Origin: Mediannikoviicoccus sp037890055
GTDB taxonomy: Bacteria; Bacillota; Clostridia; Tissierellales; Peptoniphilaceae
Strand: one strand, 5' to 3'
Assembly (NCBI GenBank): GCA_037890055.1
Contig: JBBKBD010000007.1
Length of the DNA stretch: 64,000 nt
This document shows positions 50,800-58,724 of this stretch, piece by piece. The notes under the pieces were generated by a model. That model was not told the origin of the DNA. It worked only from the letters and a program-made list of their open reading frames with translations, and ran no database searches. Position numbers and translations under genes: made by a program. How positions within the stretch are numbered: position 1 is the stretch's first letter; each line of letters starts with the position of its first letter.

Positions 50800-51311
50800 T
50801 AACTGTTCACCTCTTCTTTTTCTTTATATGAATCCAAAATCTTTTTTACGTCAGAACTTTTTAATTTACCGTAAACATCGCCGCTTATGGTCATAACAGG
50901 CGCAAGTCCACAAGCCCCTATACATCTTGTAGCTTGAATAGAGAAGTTTAAGTCAGGAGTTGTTCCACCTACTCCAATACCTAAATTGTCACAAACTTCA
51001 TCTAAAATCTTTTGAGCACCTCTAACGTAACATGCTGTACCTAAGCAAACTCCAATATCATGTTTACCTTTTGGAATTAAAGAAAATTGAGAGTAGAAAG
51101 TAACTACACCATATATTTCTGCAATTGGAACACCTGTCTTTTTTGAAATTATCTGTTGAATTTCTATAGGCAAGTATCCGAATAAATTTTGGCCCTCATG
51201 CAATATGGTCATAAGAGAGCCCTTTTGATTCTTCTTTTCGTCAATAAAGCTCTCAAACTCTACCAACTTATCGGCATTTGCTTCAAAATCAAACGCAAAG
51301 CTCATATACAC
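50799..51311 (-). CDS. [2Fe-2S] subunit (NuoE/HydC-like)
   Basis: A 170-residue thioredoxin-like ferredoxin. A helical N-terminal domain (GSLMTILHEGQNLFGYLP) is followed by the cluster ligands in GVCLGTACYVRGAQKIL and ATRCIGACGLAPVM. It is the first gene of the operon nuoE-nuoF-hylA-ferritin-fdhF and a partner of the flavin subunit. A ribosome site CTAGGAGGG lies ten bases upstream of the ATG at 51311. Confidence 0.92.
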   Translation of the reverse strand: MYMSFAFDFEANADKLVEFESFIDEKKNQKGSLMTILHEGQNLFGYLPIEIQQIISKKTGVPIAEIYGVVTFYSQFSLIPKGKHDIGVCLGTACYVRGAQKILDEVCDNLGIGVGGTTPDLNFSIQATRCIGACGLAPVMTISGDVYGKLKSSDVKKILDSYKEKEEVNS

Positions 51312-51321
51312 CCCTCCTAGA

Positions 51322-51341
51322 TTGTGAAAATGTTTTCAAAG
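51322..51341. promoter_or_regulatory. Possible Rex-like operator ahead of the formate dehydrogenase operon
   Basis: TTGTGAAAATGTTTTCAAAG is an imperfect palindrome (seven of nine pairs) whose left half TTGTGAAA equals a Rex half-site. It lies in the leader near the ribosome site, not on a clear promoter, so the call is tentative. Rex control would make sense for an NADH-linked enzyme. Confidence 0.3.
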
Positions 51342-51486
51342 TAAACGTATTCATGCACGCTTAGCCTTTACTCACTACTTATATTATTTCACAAATTATG
51401 GATTTTATCAACTACCTTTAAGTAGATAAAGAACCTTGGATATAAATTAAATTGTAAATCCTGTATAATATAAAAAGAGGTGAAAT

Positions 51487-52980
51487 ATGGAAAAGTATTT
51501 TATGGCTATAGATGCCGGAACCACGAGCAGCAGATGCATATTATTTAATGAAAGAGGAGAAGTAAAATCCGTTTCTCAAAGGGAGATAAGACAGATTTTC
51601 CCCCGTCCTGGCTATGTGGAACAAGACCCTACGGACATATGGTCCACTCAGGTTGGGTGTTGTGTGGAAGCCATGTCAAAGCTTGGTATAACTTGGAGAG
51701 ATATTATATCAATTGGCGTTTCAAACCAAAGGGAGACTACCATACTATGGGATAAAAATACGGGGGAGCCAGTTTATAATGCAATAGTTTGGCAATGTAG
51801 ACGTACCGCCGACTACTGCGATGAATTAAAAAGACAGGGCCATGATCAGATGATTAAGGAAAAGACGGGACTTGTTCCCGATGCATACTTTTCTGCAACA
51901 AAGATAAAGTGGATTCTTGATAATGTTCCAGGTGCAAGAAAAAAGGCAGAAATAGGAGACATTTTATTTGGAACGGTGGACTGCTATCTTGTTTGGAAAC
52001 TTACGGGAGGAAGAGTTCACAAGACGGAGAAGTCAAATGCATCAAGGACCATGCTCTACAATATACGAGAACTTAAATGGGATGACGAAATATTGGAGCT
52101 ACTGGACATACCAAGGGCAATTCTCCCAGAGGTAGGAACATCTGCCGGAGACTTTGGATACTCAGACAAGTCATATATGGGAGGAGAAATTCCAATAACT
52201 GGAGTTCTTGGCGACCAACAGGCTTCCCTATTTGGACAAAACTGCTTTCAAAAAGGTGATTGTAAAAATACCTATGGAACAGGTGCCTTTTTACTTATGA
52301 ATACTGGAGATACTCCAGTGTATTCGGACCATGGACTGGTTACCACAATTGCCTGGGGACTTGAAGACAGAGTGGACTATGCCTTAGAAGGTTCCATTTT
52401 CGTTGCAGGGTCAGCCATACAGTGGCTAAGGGATGAGCTTAGAATTTTAGATACTTCAGAGGACTCGGAGTATATGGCGTCAAAGGTTGAAGACACCAAT
52501 GACTGTTATGTGATTCCCGCATTTACAGGACTTGGCGCACCGTATTGGGATCAATATGCAAGGGGTGCAATAGTTGGAATAACTAGAGGTGTAAATAAAT
52601 ATCACATCATTCGTGCAACCCTTGAGTCCATGGCGTATCTTTCAAGGGATGTAATTGAAGTTATGGAAAAAGATTTAAACGACAAACTCCATATTTTAAA
52701 AGTTGACGGAGGAGCCAGCAACAACAATTTACTTATGCAGTTTCAGGCAGATATTCTAGGTGTTGATGTAATCAGGCCAAGTCTTACAGAGACTACAGCG
52801 CTGGGAGCGTATTTAATTTCTGCTCTGGGCAAGGGATATTACAAAAATCTTGATGAGATAAAGCAGGCGGATATTAAAGAAGTTTCGTTTAAACCGAGTA
52901 TGAGCGATGAAATTAGAATGGAAAAAATAGAAAGATGGAGAAAAGCAGTGACATATTCTCTATCTTGGGCTAAAAAATAA
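51487..52980 (+). CDS. glpK: Glycerol kinase
   Basis: A 497-residue FGGY kinase that makes glycerol 3-phosphate from glycerol and ATP. Characteristic motifs are DAGTTSSRCILFNERG, SNQRETTILWDKNTG, GVLGDQQASLFGQ, NTYGTGAFLLMNTG and KVDGGASNNNLLMQFQAD. Length is normal. AGAGGTG precedes the ATG. No glpF or glpD is near; with the low carbohydrate content of this window it may mainly serve phospholipid synthesis. A TATAAT at 51464-51469 is the probable -10, with no clear -35. Confidence 0.95.
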   Translation: MEKYFMAIDAGTTSSRCILFNERGEVKSVSQREIRQIFPRPGYVEQDPTDIWSTQVGCCVEAMSKLGITWRDIISIGVSNQRETTILWDKNTGEPVYNAIVWQCRRTADYCDELKRQGHDQMIKEKTGLVPDAYFSATKIKWILDNVPGARKKAEIGDILFGTVDCYLVWKLTGGRVHKTEKSNASRTMLYNIRELKWDDEILELLDIPRAILPEVGTSAGDFGYSDKSYMGGEIPITGVLGDQQASLFGQNCFQKGDCKNTYGTGAFLLMNTGDTPVYSDHGLVTTIAWGLEDRVDYALEGSIFVAGSAIQWLRDELRILDTSEDSEYMASKVEDTNDCYVIPAFTGLGAPYWDQYARGAIVGITRGVNKYHIIRATLESMAYLSRDVIEVMEKDLNDKLHILKVDGGASNNNLLMQFQADILGVDVIRPSLTETTALGAYLISALGKGYYKNLDEIKQADIKEVSFKPSMSDEIRMEKIERWRKAVTYSLSWAKK

Positions 52981-53039
52981 GAAAATTAGTAGTATAATAT
53001 ATAGTGAAGTAATATTTGATTTGATAAGGAGAGGAAAAA

Positions 53040-53582
53040 ATGGCAAAAAGCATTAAAACAAACTTGGATATAATAGAATCTCTATTATATTTTTGGCAAG
53101 CAAGTAGTGAAGGGGAAAAGACAGGAGAAGACTACATTAGATCAGTAGCTTCTATGGACGACATGAAATATGTTTACAACGATGAGTTCACTGAAGAAGA
53201 AGCAAGAAGAGTTCTTTCTTCAATTTCAAATAGAGAACTTTTATCCGACACTACAAAACCAGAAAGAAAATTCTGGAACAACAATATGTGGATGATGGAA
53301 GACTTAGGATTTACAAATCTTATGGTAACACCTGTAAAGCAACTTCACTCAGACAAATTCCTAGAAGTTGTAAATAACCATCCTAACAAGGACAGATACG
53401 AAAAGATTGAAATAGTATTTGTACCAGGACATATGGACGAATACTATATTGACGGAAATCGTCTAATTATAAACTTCTTCAAGATAATGGTTGACATCTT
53501 TGACAATGAAAAAATCACCATTTCAGGAAAGCCAATGGATGACTATATTGAAGAAAAATTAATTGAATTACTAGAAAAGTAA
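53040..53582 (+). CDS. Conserved hypothetical protein
   Basis: A 180-residue acidic cytosolic protein with no membrane helix. Its front NLDIIESLLYFWQASSEGEK and the central EEEARRVLSSISNREL and VFVPGHMDEYYIDGNRLIINF resemble a small conserved family known only from anaerobes (I associate it with the TDE2712-type proteins, but cannot check). Function is unknown. A strong ribosome site (AAGGAGAGG) precedes the start. It lies 60 bases after glpK and is followed by the hairpin with an IS-end-like element. Confidence 0.6.
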   Translation: MAKSIKTNLDIIESLLYFWQASSEGEKTGEDYIRSVASMDDMKYVYNDEFTEEEARRVLSSISNRELLSDTTKPERKFWNNNMWMMEDLGFTNLMVTPVKQLHSDKFLEVVNNHPNKDRYEKIEIVFVPGHMDEYYIDGNRLIINFFKIMVDIFDNEKITISGKPMDDYIEEKLIELLEK

Positions 53583-53586
53583 AAAG

Positions 53587-53669
53587 AAAGCACTGGGTCA
53601 TTGAACTGACCTCCTAAAGTTAGTTTTTGGTCTAACTTTTGGGGGTCAGTTCACACATCCCGGTGCTTT
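53587..53669 (+). terminator. Terminator hairpin with an inserted element in its loop
   Basis: AAAGCACTGGG (53587-53597) pairs with CCCGGTGCTTT (53659-53669) with one G-U, followed by T-run. The loop region contains the 52-base inverted repeat at 53602-53653 instead of a few bases. The T-run in the plus direction and the A-run on the other side let it serve both flanking genes. Confidence 0.7.
53602..53653. mobile_element. Miniature inverted-repeat element with IS3-like ends
   Basis: Two 22-base arms (53602-53623 and 53632-53653) match each other at 20 of 22 positions around an 8-base centre. The end sequence TGAACTGACCCCCAAAAGTTAG resembles terminal repeats of IS3-family (IS150-group) elements, here seen as TGAACTGACC..CCAAAAGTTAG. 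No transposase lies between, so it is a minimal non-autonomous relic or two IS ends joined. It sits in the loop of a terminator. Confidence 0.5.
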
Positions 53670-53682
53670 TCATTATGTTTTT

Positions 53683-54384
53683 CTAAATTAGCTCAATATA
53701 ATTTATATCTTTATTTTTTTCGACATAGCTGTCAATAAATTTTATCTTATCTACAAATCCACGATATTCTATTTCAAATACATATCTATATTCATTTTCG
53801 TCGTTATTTACTATATTTTCCATGGTATAATTTTTGATTTTACTGTGATACTCCTCTAAAAAAGTTTCCAGTTCAGTTCTATCTATTTTGTTTCCTCTAA
53901 AATTAATTTTTAAAGTCATTATACCTCGACTTATCTTTTTATTGTTCAATAAGGTTAAAATTATAATTAGTAATCCGCTTCCAAGTAGGGATATTACATA
54001 TTCACCATATCCTACAGCAATACATATACTTGCAACGGTCCAAAGTGAAACGGCAGAAGTCATTCCATTAACGGTTACCTTATTTCTAACTAAAATTAGT
54101 CCTGAACCTAAGAATCCAATACCTGAAATAATTTGAGCAGTAAGTCTAACTGTATCTGCACTTAGTACACCAATATAATCGGGATGGTTCATGTTCCATT
54201 TTATAATTTGCTCTGTCATATTTGCTTGAACTAAAGTTATTATGCATGCACCAACTGCCAGTATCATATTGGTTCTTACTCCAGCAGATGAGTGTTTTTC
54301 TCTATCAAGGCCGACTACAAATCCTATTAAAGATGATATTAAAAGGCGAATAATTATTTCAGTGGGTGTTAATACTACATCCAT
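53683..54384 (-). CDS. MgtC/SapB family protein
   Basis: A 233-residue membrane protein. The MgtC pattern is clear: SLIGFVVGLDREKHSSAGVR and TNMILAVGACIITLV, then RLTAQIISGIGFLGSGLILV and GMTSAVSLWTVASICIAVGYG, with about five helices. The C-terminal 80 residues form a soluble ACT-like domain. MgtC proteins are linked to growth in low magnesium and to control of the F-type ATPase in some bacteria. It is a single gene, convergent with the conserved unknown gene. Confidence 0.88.
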   Translation of the reverse strand: MDVVLTPTEIIIRLLISSLIGFVVGLDREKHSSAGVRTNMILAVGACIITLVQANMTEQIIKWNMNHPDYIGVLSADTVRLTAQIISGIGFLGSGLILVRNKVTVNGMTSAVSLWTVASICIAVGYGEYVISLLGSGLLIIILTLLNNKKISRGIMTLKINFRGNKIDRTELETFLEEYHSKIKNYTMENIVNNDENEYRYVFEIEYRGFVDKIKFIDSYVEKNKDINYIELI

Positions 54385-54404
54385 TTTATTCCTACAATTC
54401 CATA

Positions 54405-55568
54405 TTAACGATTAAAAACTACATTTCCATCAATTAATACATATTTTATTTCTGTTTCAATTTTCATAGGATTTCCATTTGTAATTACAAGGTCTGCGTC
54501 CTTGCCCGTTTCAATGGAACCAACCCTATCTTCAATACCAAGATGCTTAGCAGGGTTTATGGTTATTGCCTTTAAGGCTTCTACTTCATCCATGCCCCAT
54601 TTCACCGCAAGGCCTGCACAAAGTGGAAGATACTCTTGTGGAATTACTGGAGCGTCAGTAATTATAGAAACATCACATCCTGCCTTTGATAGTACTCCTG
54701 GAGTTTCAAAGGTAACATACTGCATTTCAAACTTAACTGGGTGACTTAGAGACGGTCCCACAGCAAGTCTTACTTTTTCCTTTGAAAGTTCATCAGCAAT
54801 TAAATGGCCTTCAGTAACATGCTCCAAAGTTATATTTAAATCAAATTCCCTTGCAATTCTAAGGGCGGTAAAGATGTCGTTTGCTTGATGTGCATGGGCC
54901 TTTAGAGGAATTTCCTTTTTCAAAACTGGAATAAGGGCTTCATACTTCGAATTAAATTCAGGTTTCTTACTCTTATCACCAGATGCACATTCTTTCTTTT
55001 CCATATACTCCTTGGCCTTATTTAAAATATCTCTAAAGTTTGCAGCAGTGGACATCCTTGTACTGATTCCCTTTTCGCGGTATACCCTCTTAGGATTTTC
55101 TCCAAATGCACATTTCATTGCAACGGGGTCCCTAACAATCATGTTATCAATGCGCTTTCCAAAAGTTTTAATAGCTACAAAAGTTCCACCGATTATATTT
55201 GCGGAGCCAGGGCCGGTACCAACGGTTGTAACCCCGCCTTCATATGCCTTTCTCAAAGATGGATCCATGGGATTTAGTCCGTCAAGTCCCCTAAGTTCAG
55301 GAGTTAAAAATTTATTTAGCTCATTGAAGTCCTGACCTTCATATCCAATACCTGAACCGTCTAGGCCAAGATGGCTGTGGCAGTCAATAAATCCAGGATA
55401 TATTTCAAGACCATTTCCATCAATAACTTCTCCGGAAAAGTCCTTTTCAAAATCTCCCTTAACAATATCTTTAATTTTTCCTTCTTCAACTACAATGGAA
55501 CCAAAAAATCCTTCTTTAGAAATTTTTTCGTCCATTGTGTGAATTGTTATATTTTTTATAAGTAACAT
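54405..55568 (-). CDS. Amidohydrolase (metal-dependent, imidazolonepropionase-like)
   Basis: A 387-residue cytosolic hydrolase of the amidohydrolase superfamily. The metal-binding HxH is in GFIDCHSHLGLDGSG; further ligands sit in LKAHAHQAND, LEHVTEGHLI and VSIITDAPVIP. The first 60 residues and the last 40 form the small beta domain. The closest type is the group annotated simply as amidohydrolase in gut anaerobes, and substrate is not known. The start at 55568 follows AAAGGAAG; the frame is open to 55628, but that part lacks a ribosome site. A promoter region divergent from the LacI gene lies upstream. Confidence 0.85.
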   Translation of the reverse strand: MLLIKNITIHTMDEKISKEGFFGSIVVEEGKIKDIVKGDFEKDFSGEVIDGNGLEIYPGFIDCHSHLGLDGSGIGYEGQDFNELNKFLTPELRGLDGLNPMDPSLRKAYEGGVTTVGTGPGSANIIGGTFVAIKTFGKRIDNMIVRDPVAMKCAFGENPKRVYREKGISTRMSTAANFRDILNKAKEYMEKKECASGDKSKKPEFNSKYEALIPVLKKEIPLKAHAHQANDIFTALRIAREFDLNITLEHVTEGHLIADELSKEKVRLAVGPSLSHPVKFEMQYVTFETPGVLSKAGCDVSIITDAPVIPQEYLPLCAGLAVKWGMDEVEALKAITINPAKHLGIEDRVGSIETGKDADLVITNGNPMKIETEIKYVLIDGNVVFNR

Positions 55569-55646
55569 TTTATCTTCCTTTCTATACTTCGTTAAAACCA
55601 GTTTATTACACTCTAGTTGTAAATTCAAGAATGTTAAATTTATATA

Positions 55647-55675
55647 TTGACATTGTAAAATTAAGATGATATATT
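55647..55675 (+). promoter_or_regulatory. Promoter of the ribose/deoxyribose operon
   Basis: TTGACA (55647-55652) and TATATT (55670-55675) are 17 bases apart, followed by the LacI-type operators. Confidence 0.75.
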
Positions 55676-55680
55676 AAAAA

Positions 55681-55722
55681 TGTAATCGGTTACACAATTG
55701 ACACTGGAGGCAAACGATTACA
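55681..55722. promoter_or_regulatory. LacI-family operators
   Basis: TGTAATCGGTTACA (55681-55694) is a near-perfect palindrome with a central CG, typical of LacI-family sites. A second inverted partial copy, CAAACGATTACA (55711-55722), lies between it and the ribosome site. Both are right after the -10, so the regulator probably represses its own operon until ribose or a derivative is present. Confidence 0.7.
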
Positions 55723-55734
55723 GGAGGTGAGAGC

Positions 55735-56748
55735 TTGAATATAAAGGACATTGCTCAAATTGCCGGTGTTTCTTCAGCGACAGTTTCTAGAGTTATAAAT
55801 GACTCTGGATATGTAAGTGATGCGACAAGGAAAAAAGTTACAGAAATTATAAAAAAGTATGATTATGTACCTAATCTTACTGCTAGAAGTTTAAGTAAAA
55901 AAGTGTCATCATACATCGGAGTTGTTATTCCTGATATTGAAAATGAATTTTTTTCTAAGATGACCACAGGTATTAGTACAGTTGCAGGTAGTAGAGATTT
56001 TAATATTCAGCTTTTAAATTCAAATGAAGATATTCAAATAGAAAATAAATTTTTACAAGGTATTGTTGGTCATGACTTAGCAGGACTAATTATTGCTCCC
56101 GTAGCTTGTGACAATGTTTACTGCAGAGATAGATTGAAACTTTTACATAGTCAAGGTCTTCCAATAGTTCTTATAGATAGAGATATAGATGGTTTAGAAT
56201 TACCTTCAGTATTCGTAGACAATATCAATTCTAGCTACGAAGCTGTAAAAGCATTGTTGGATGAGGGTCATAGGAAAATTGGAATAATAACAGGGCCTAT
56301 GAATTCTAAGCCAGGTCGAGAAAGATACTTGGGCTACCTAAAAGCTCTCAAGGATTACGATATAGAAATAAATCCAAATTATATAGTAAATGGAGATTTT
56401 AGACTTGAAAAGGCTTATCGTGGTTGTAAAAGTTTATTGGATTTAAAAGATCCTCCAACGGCAATCTTTTCTTCAAATAACTTTTCAACACTGGGATGTA
56501 CAAAAGCCTTTAATGAAAAAGGATTAAAACTTAGTGAAGATATTTCTCTAGTAGGTTTTGATGATATTGAAGTATTGAGCATTTTAAATTTCAATCTGTC
56601 TACAGTCCATAGACATGCAAAAATGCAGGGAATGGAAGCTATGAAGCTTCTACTTGAGATGATTAATGGAAAGGTTGTAAAAAACAAAGAGATTATAGTG
56701 CCAAGTGAATTGATTTTAAGAGGTTCAGAGAAAAGAAAGGTGGAGTAA
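55735..56748 (+). CDS. LacI family transcriptional repressor (RbsR-like)
   Basis: A 337-residue regulator: LacI helix-turn-helix at residues 2-25 (IKDIAQIAGVSSATVSRVIN), hinge helix LTARSLSKK and a periplasmic-binding-protein-like sensor domain (SYIGVVIPDIENEFFSKMTTG). The start is TTG at 55735 behind AGGAGGTGA. The genes it precedes are deoC and rbsKDACB, so the likely inducer is ribose or deoxyribose. Operator sites are at 55681-55722. Confidence 0.9.
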   Translation: MNIKDIAQIAGVSSATVSRVINDSGYVSDATRKKVTEIIKKYDYVPNLTARSLSKKVSSYIGVVIPDIENEFFSKMTTGISTVAGSRDFNIQLLNSNEDIQIENKFLQGIVGHDLAGLIIAPVACDNVYCRDRLKLLHSQGLPIVLIDRDIDGLELPSVFVDNINSSYEAVKALLDEGHRKIGIITGPMNSKPGRERYLGYLKALKDYDIEINPNYIVNGDFRLEKAYRGCKSLLDLKDPPTAIFSSNNFSTLGCTKAFNEKGLKLSEDISLVGFDDIEVLSILNFNLSTVHRHAKMQGMEAMKLLLEMINGKVVKNKEIIVPSELILRGSEKRKVE

Positions 56749-56749
56749 A

Positions 56750-57388
56750 ATGGATTTAAATAAGATGATTGACCATACAATTTTAAAGGCGGATGCCAAG
56801 AGGGAAGATGTTTTAAGATATTGCAAGGAAGCAAGAGAATATGACTTTATGTCTGTTTGTGTAAACAGCTGCCATGTTAAAACTGTAAAAAAAGAGCTAG
56901 AAGGTTCTGATGTAAAGGTGTGCTGTGTAGTAGGCTTTCCTCTTGGGGCCATGGCAACTGAAGCAAAGGCCTTTGAAACAAAGTACTGTGTGGATAATGG
57001 TGCTGATGAAATCGATATGGTAATAAATATCGGTGCACTTAAGGACAAGGACTATGACTTGGTTAGAAGAGATATTGAAGAAGTTGTAAAGGCTGCAAAT
57101 GGCAAGGTTGTAAAAGTGATTATAGAAACATGTTTACTTGATGAAGAAGAGAAGAAAAAAGCATGTGAAATTGCAAAGGTTGCAAAGGCAGACTTTGTAA
57201 AGACTTCAACAGGATTTTCAACAGGTGGAGCAAAGGTGGAAGATATTAAGCTTATGAAGTCTGTTGTTGGAGACGAGCTTAAAGTAAAGGCGTCTGGAGG
57301 AGTTAGAACTAAAGAAGATGCTATTAATATGATAGATGCAGGAGCTGATAGAATTGGAGCAAGCTCTGGAATAAATATAGTAAAGTAG
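56750..57388 (+). CDS. deoC: Deoxyribose-phosphate aldolase
   Basis: A 212-residue class I aldolase that splits 2-deoxyribose 5-phosphate into glyceraldehyde 3-phosphate and acetaldehyde. The Schiff-base lysine lies in FVKTSTGFSTGGA, and the second lysine in LKVKASGGVRTKEDA. The front IDHTILKADAKREDV is typical. It sits inside the ribose operon, which allows breakdown of nucleosides from DNA as well as RNA. A GGTGGAG ribosome site overlaps the end of the repressor gene. Confidence 0.96.
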   Translation: MDLNKMIDHTILKADAKREDVLRYCKEAREYDFMSVCVNSCHVKTVKKELEGSDVKVCCVVGFPLGAMATEAKAFETKYCVDNGADEIDMVINIGALKDKDYDLVRRDIEEVVKAANGKVVKVIIETCLLDEEEKKKACEIAKVAKADFVKTSTGFSTGGAKVEDIKLMKSVVGDELKVKASGGVRTKEDAINMIDAGADRIGASSGINIVK

Positions 57389-57395
57389 GTGCAAA

Positions 57396-58325
57396 ATGGG
57401 TAAAAAGGCAGTCGTATTTGGAAGTTTTGTAGTTGATTTAATGTCAAGGGGACCACATTTGCCAAGTCCAGGAGAAACCGTAAAGGGAACAGATTTTGCA
57501 ATGGGACCTGGAGGAAAGGGTTTTAATCAATGTGTGGCAGCACATAAGGCTGGAGCTGATGTAACTATGATGACAAAGCTTGGGGAAGATGAGTTTTCAA
57601 AAGTATGTCTTAACACCATGGACTCCCTGGGAATGGATAAAAAGCATGTAATAAAAACTAATGAGAGTACAACAGGGACAGCACTTATTATGGTGGACGA
57701 AAATACTGCAGAAAACCAGATTCTTGTAGTTCCTGCAGCTTGCACAGAAATTACAGATGATGAGGTTGAAAGTCTAAAAGAGACCTTGAAAGATGCAGAA
57801 TATGTCTTAACACAGCTGGAGACAAATATTTCAGCCGTTGAAAAGCTAGTAGAAATTTCAAAGGAGACAAAGACTAAAGTTATCCTTAACACAGCGCCAA
57901 TCCAAAAAATTGACGAAGATATGTTAAAGGATATATACATGGTTACTCCAAATGAAGTTGAGGCACAAAGCCTTACTGGAGTAAAGGTTACTGATTTAAA
58001 CTCTGCAGATGAAGCGGCAAAATGGTTTATGGATAGAGGCGTAAAAAAAGTTATTATAACCCTTGGACGAAATGGAGTCTATGTAAATGATGGGGAAAAA
58101 TCCGACATTATCCCGGCCTTTAAAGTTCAGGCCATAGACACAACTGGAGCGGGTGATGCCTTCAATGGTGGACTTCTAGCAGGACTTAGCGAAGGTATGG
58201 ATATCTGGGAAGCCTCAAAGTTTGGAAATGTTGTTGGTGCCCTTTCAGTGCAAAAGTTAGGAACGACACCTTCAATGCCAACACGAGAAGAAATTGACGA
58301 ATTTAGGAGGTCTAGAAATGATTAA
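57396..58325 (+). CDS. rbsK: Ribokinase
   Basis: A 309-residue PfkB-family sugar kinase. Family features are GSFVVDLMSRGPHLPSPGET, the GPGGKGFNQCVAAHKAG substrate loop and the catalytic aspartate in DTTGAGDAFNGGL. It phosphorylates ribose (possibly also deoxyribose) to the 5-phosphate. It follows deoC by seven bases and overlaps rbsD by eight. Confidence 0.95.
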   Translation: MGKKAVVFGSFVVDLMSRGPHLPSPGETVKGTDFAMGPGGKGFNQCVAAHKAGADVTMMTKLGEDEFSKVCLNTMDSLGMDKKHVIKTNESTTGTALIMVDENTAENQILVVPAACTEITDDEVESLKETLKDAEYVLTQLETNISAVEKLVEISKETKTKVILNTAPIQKIDEDMLKDIYMVTPNEVEAQSLTGVKVTDLNSADEAAKWFMDRGVKKVIITLGRNGVYVNDGEKSDIIPAFKVQAIDTTGAGDAFNGGLLAGLSEGMDIWEASKFGNVVGALSVQKLGTTPSMPTREEIDEFRRSRND

Positions 58326-58716
58326 GAAGGGAATTTTTCATCCACAACTTCTAAGAGTTCTAGGAGAGTTAAGACATAGAGATATGTTGGTGATTGGTGA
58401 CGCTGGTCTACCTATACCTAAGGGCGTTGAAAGAGTAGACCTTGGATGGATTGAGGGCGAGCCTTCATACCTTAAAGTTCTTTCAGAGATTGCGAAAGTA
58501 ATTGTAGTTGAAGATGCTATATTTGCAAATGAGGCAAAGGAAGTTAGTCCTGAAATTCATAAAGAAGCTTTAAAATTACTTCCAGAAAATGTTGGACTAG
58601 AATATGTTGATCACTCAGAGCTAAAAGAAATAAGTAAAGACGCAAAAGCAATAATATTAACAGGTGAGTTTACAGGTTATACAAATGTTATATTGGTTTG
58701 CGGCTGCGCGTATTAG
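58318..58716 (+). CDS. rbsD: D-ribose pyranase
   Basis: A 132-residue RbsD/FucU protein that interconverts ribose anomers for the kinase. KKGIFHPQLLRVLGELRH (with the catalytic histidine), VIGDAGLPIPKGVERVDL and TGEFTGYTNVILVCGCAY match the family. The start is the ATG at 58318 after AGGAGG, in the end of rbsK. Confidence 0.95.
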   Translation: MIKKGIFHPQLLRVLGELRHRDMLVIGDAGLPIPKGVERVDLGWIEGEPSYLKVLSEIAKVIVVEDAIFANEAKEVSPEIHKEALKLLPENVGLEYVDHSELKEISKDAKAIILTGEFTGYTNVILVCGCAY

Positions 58717-58724
58717 GGTTAGCT

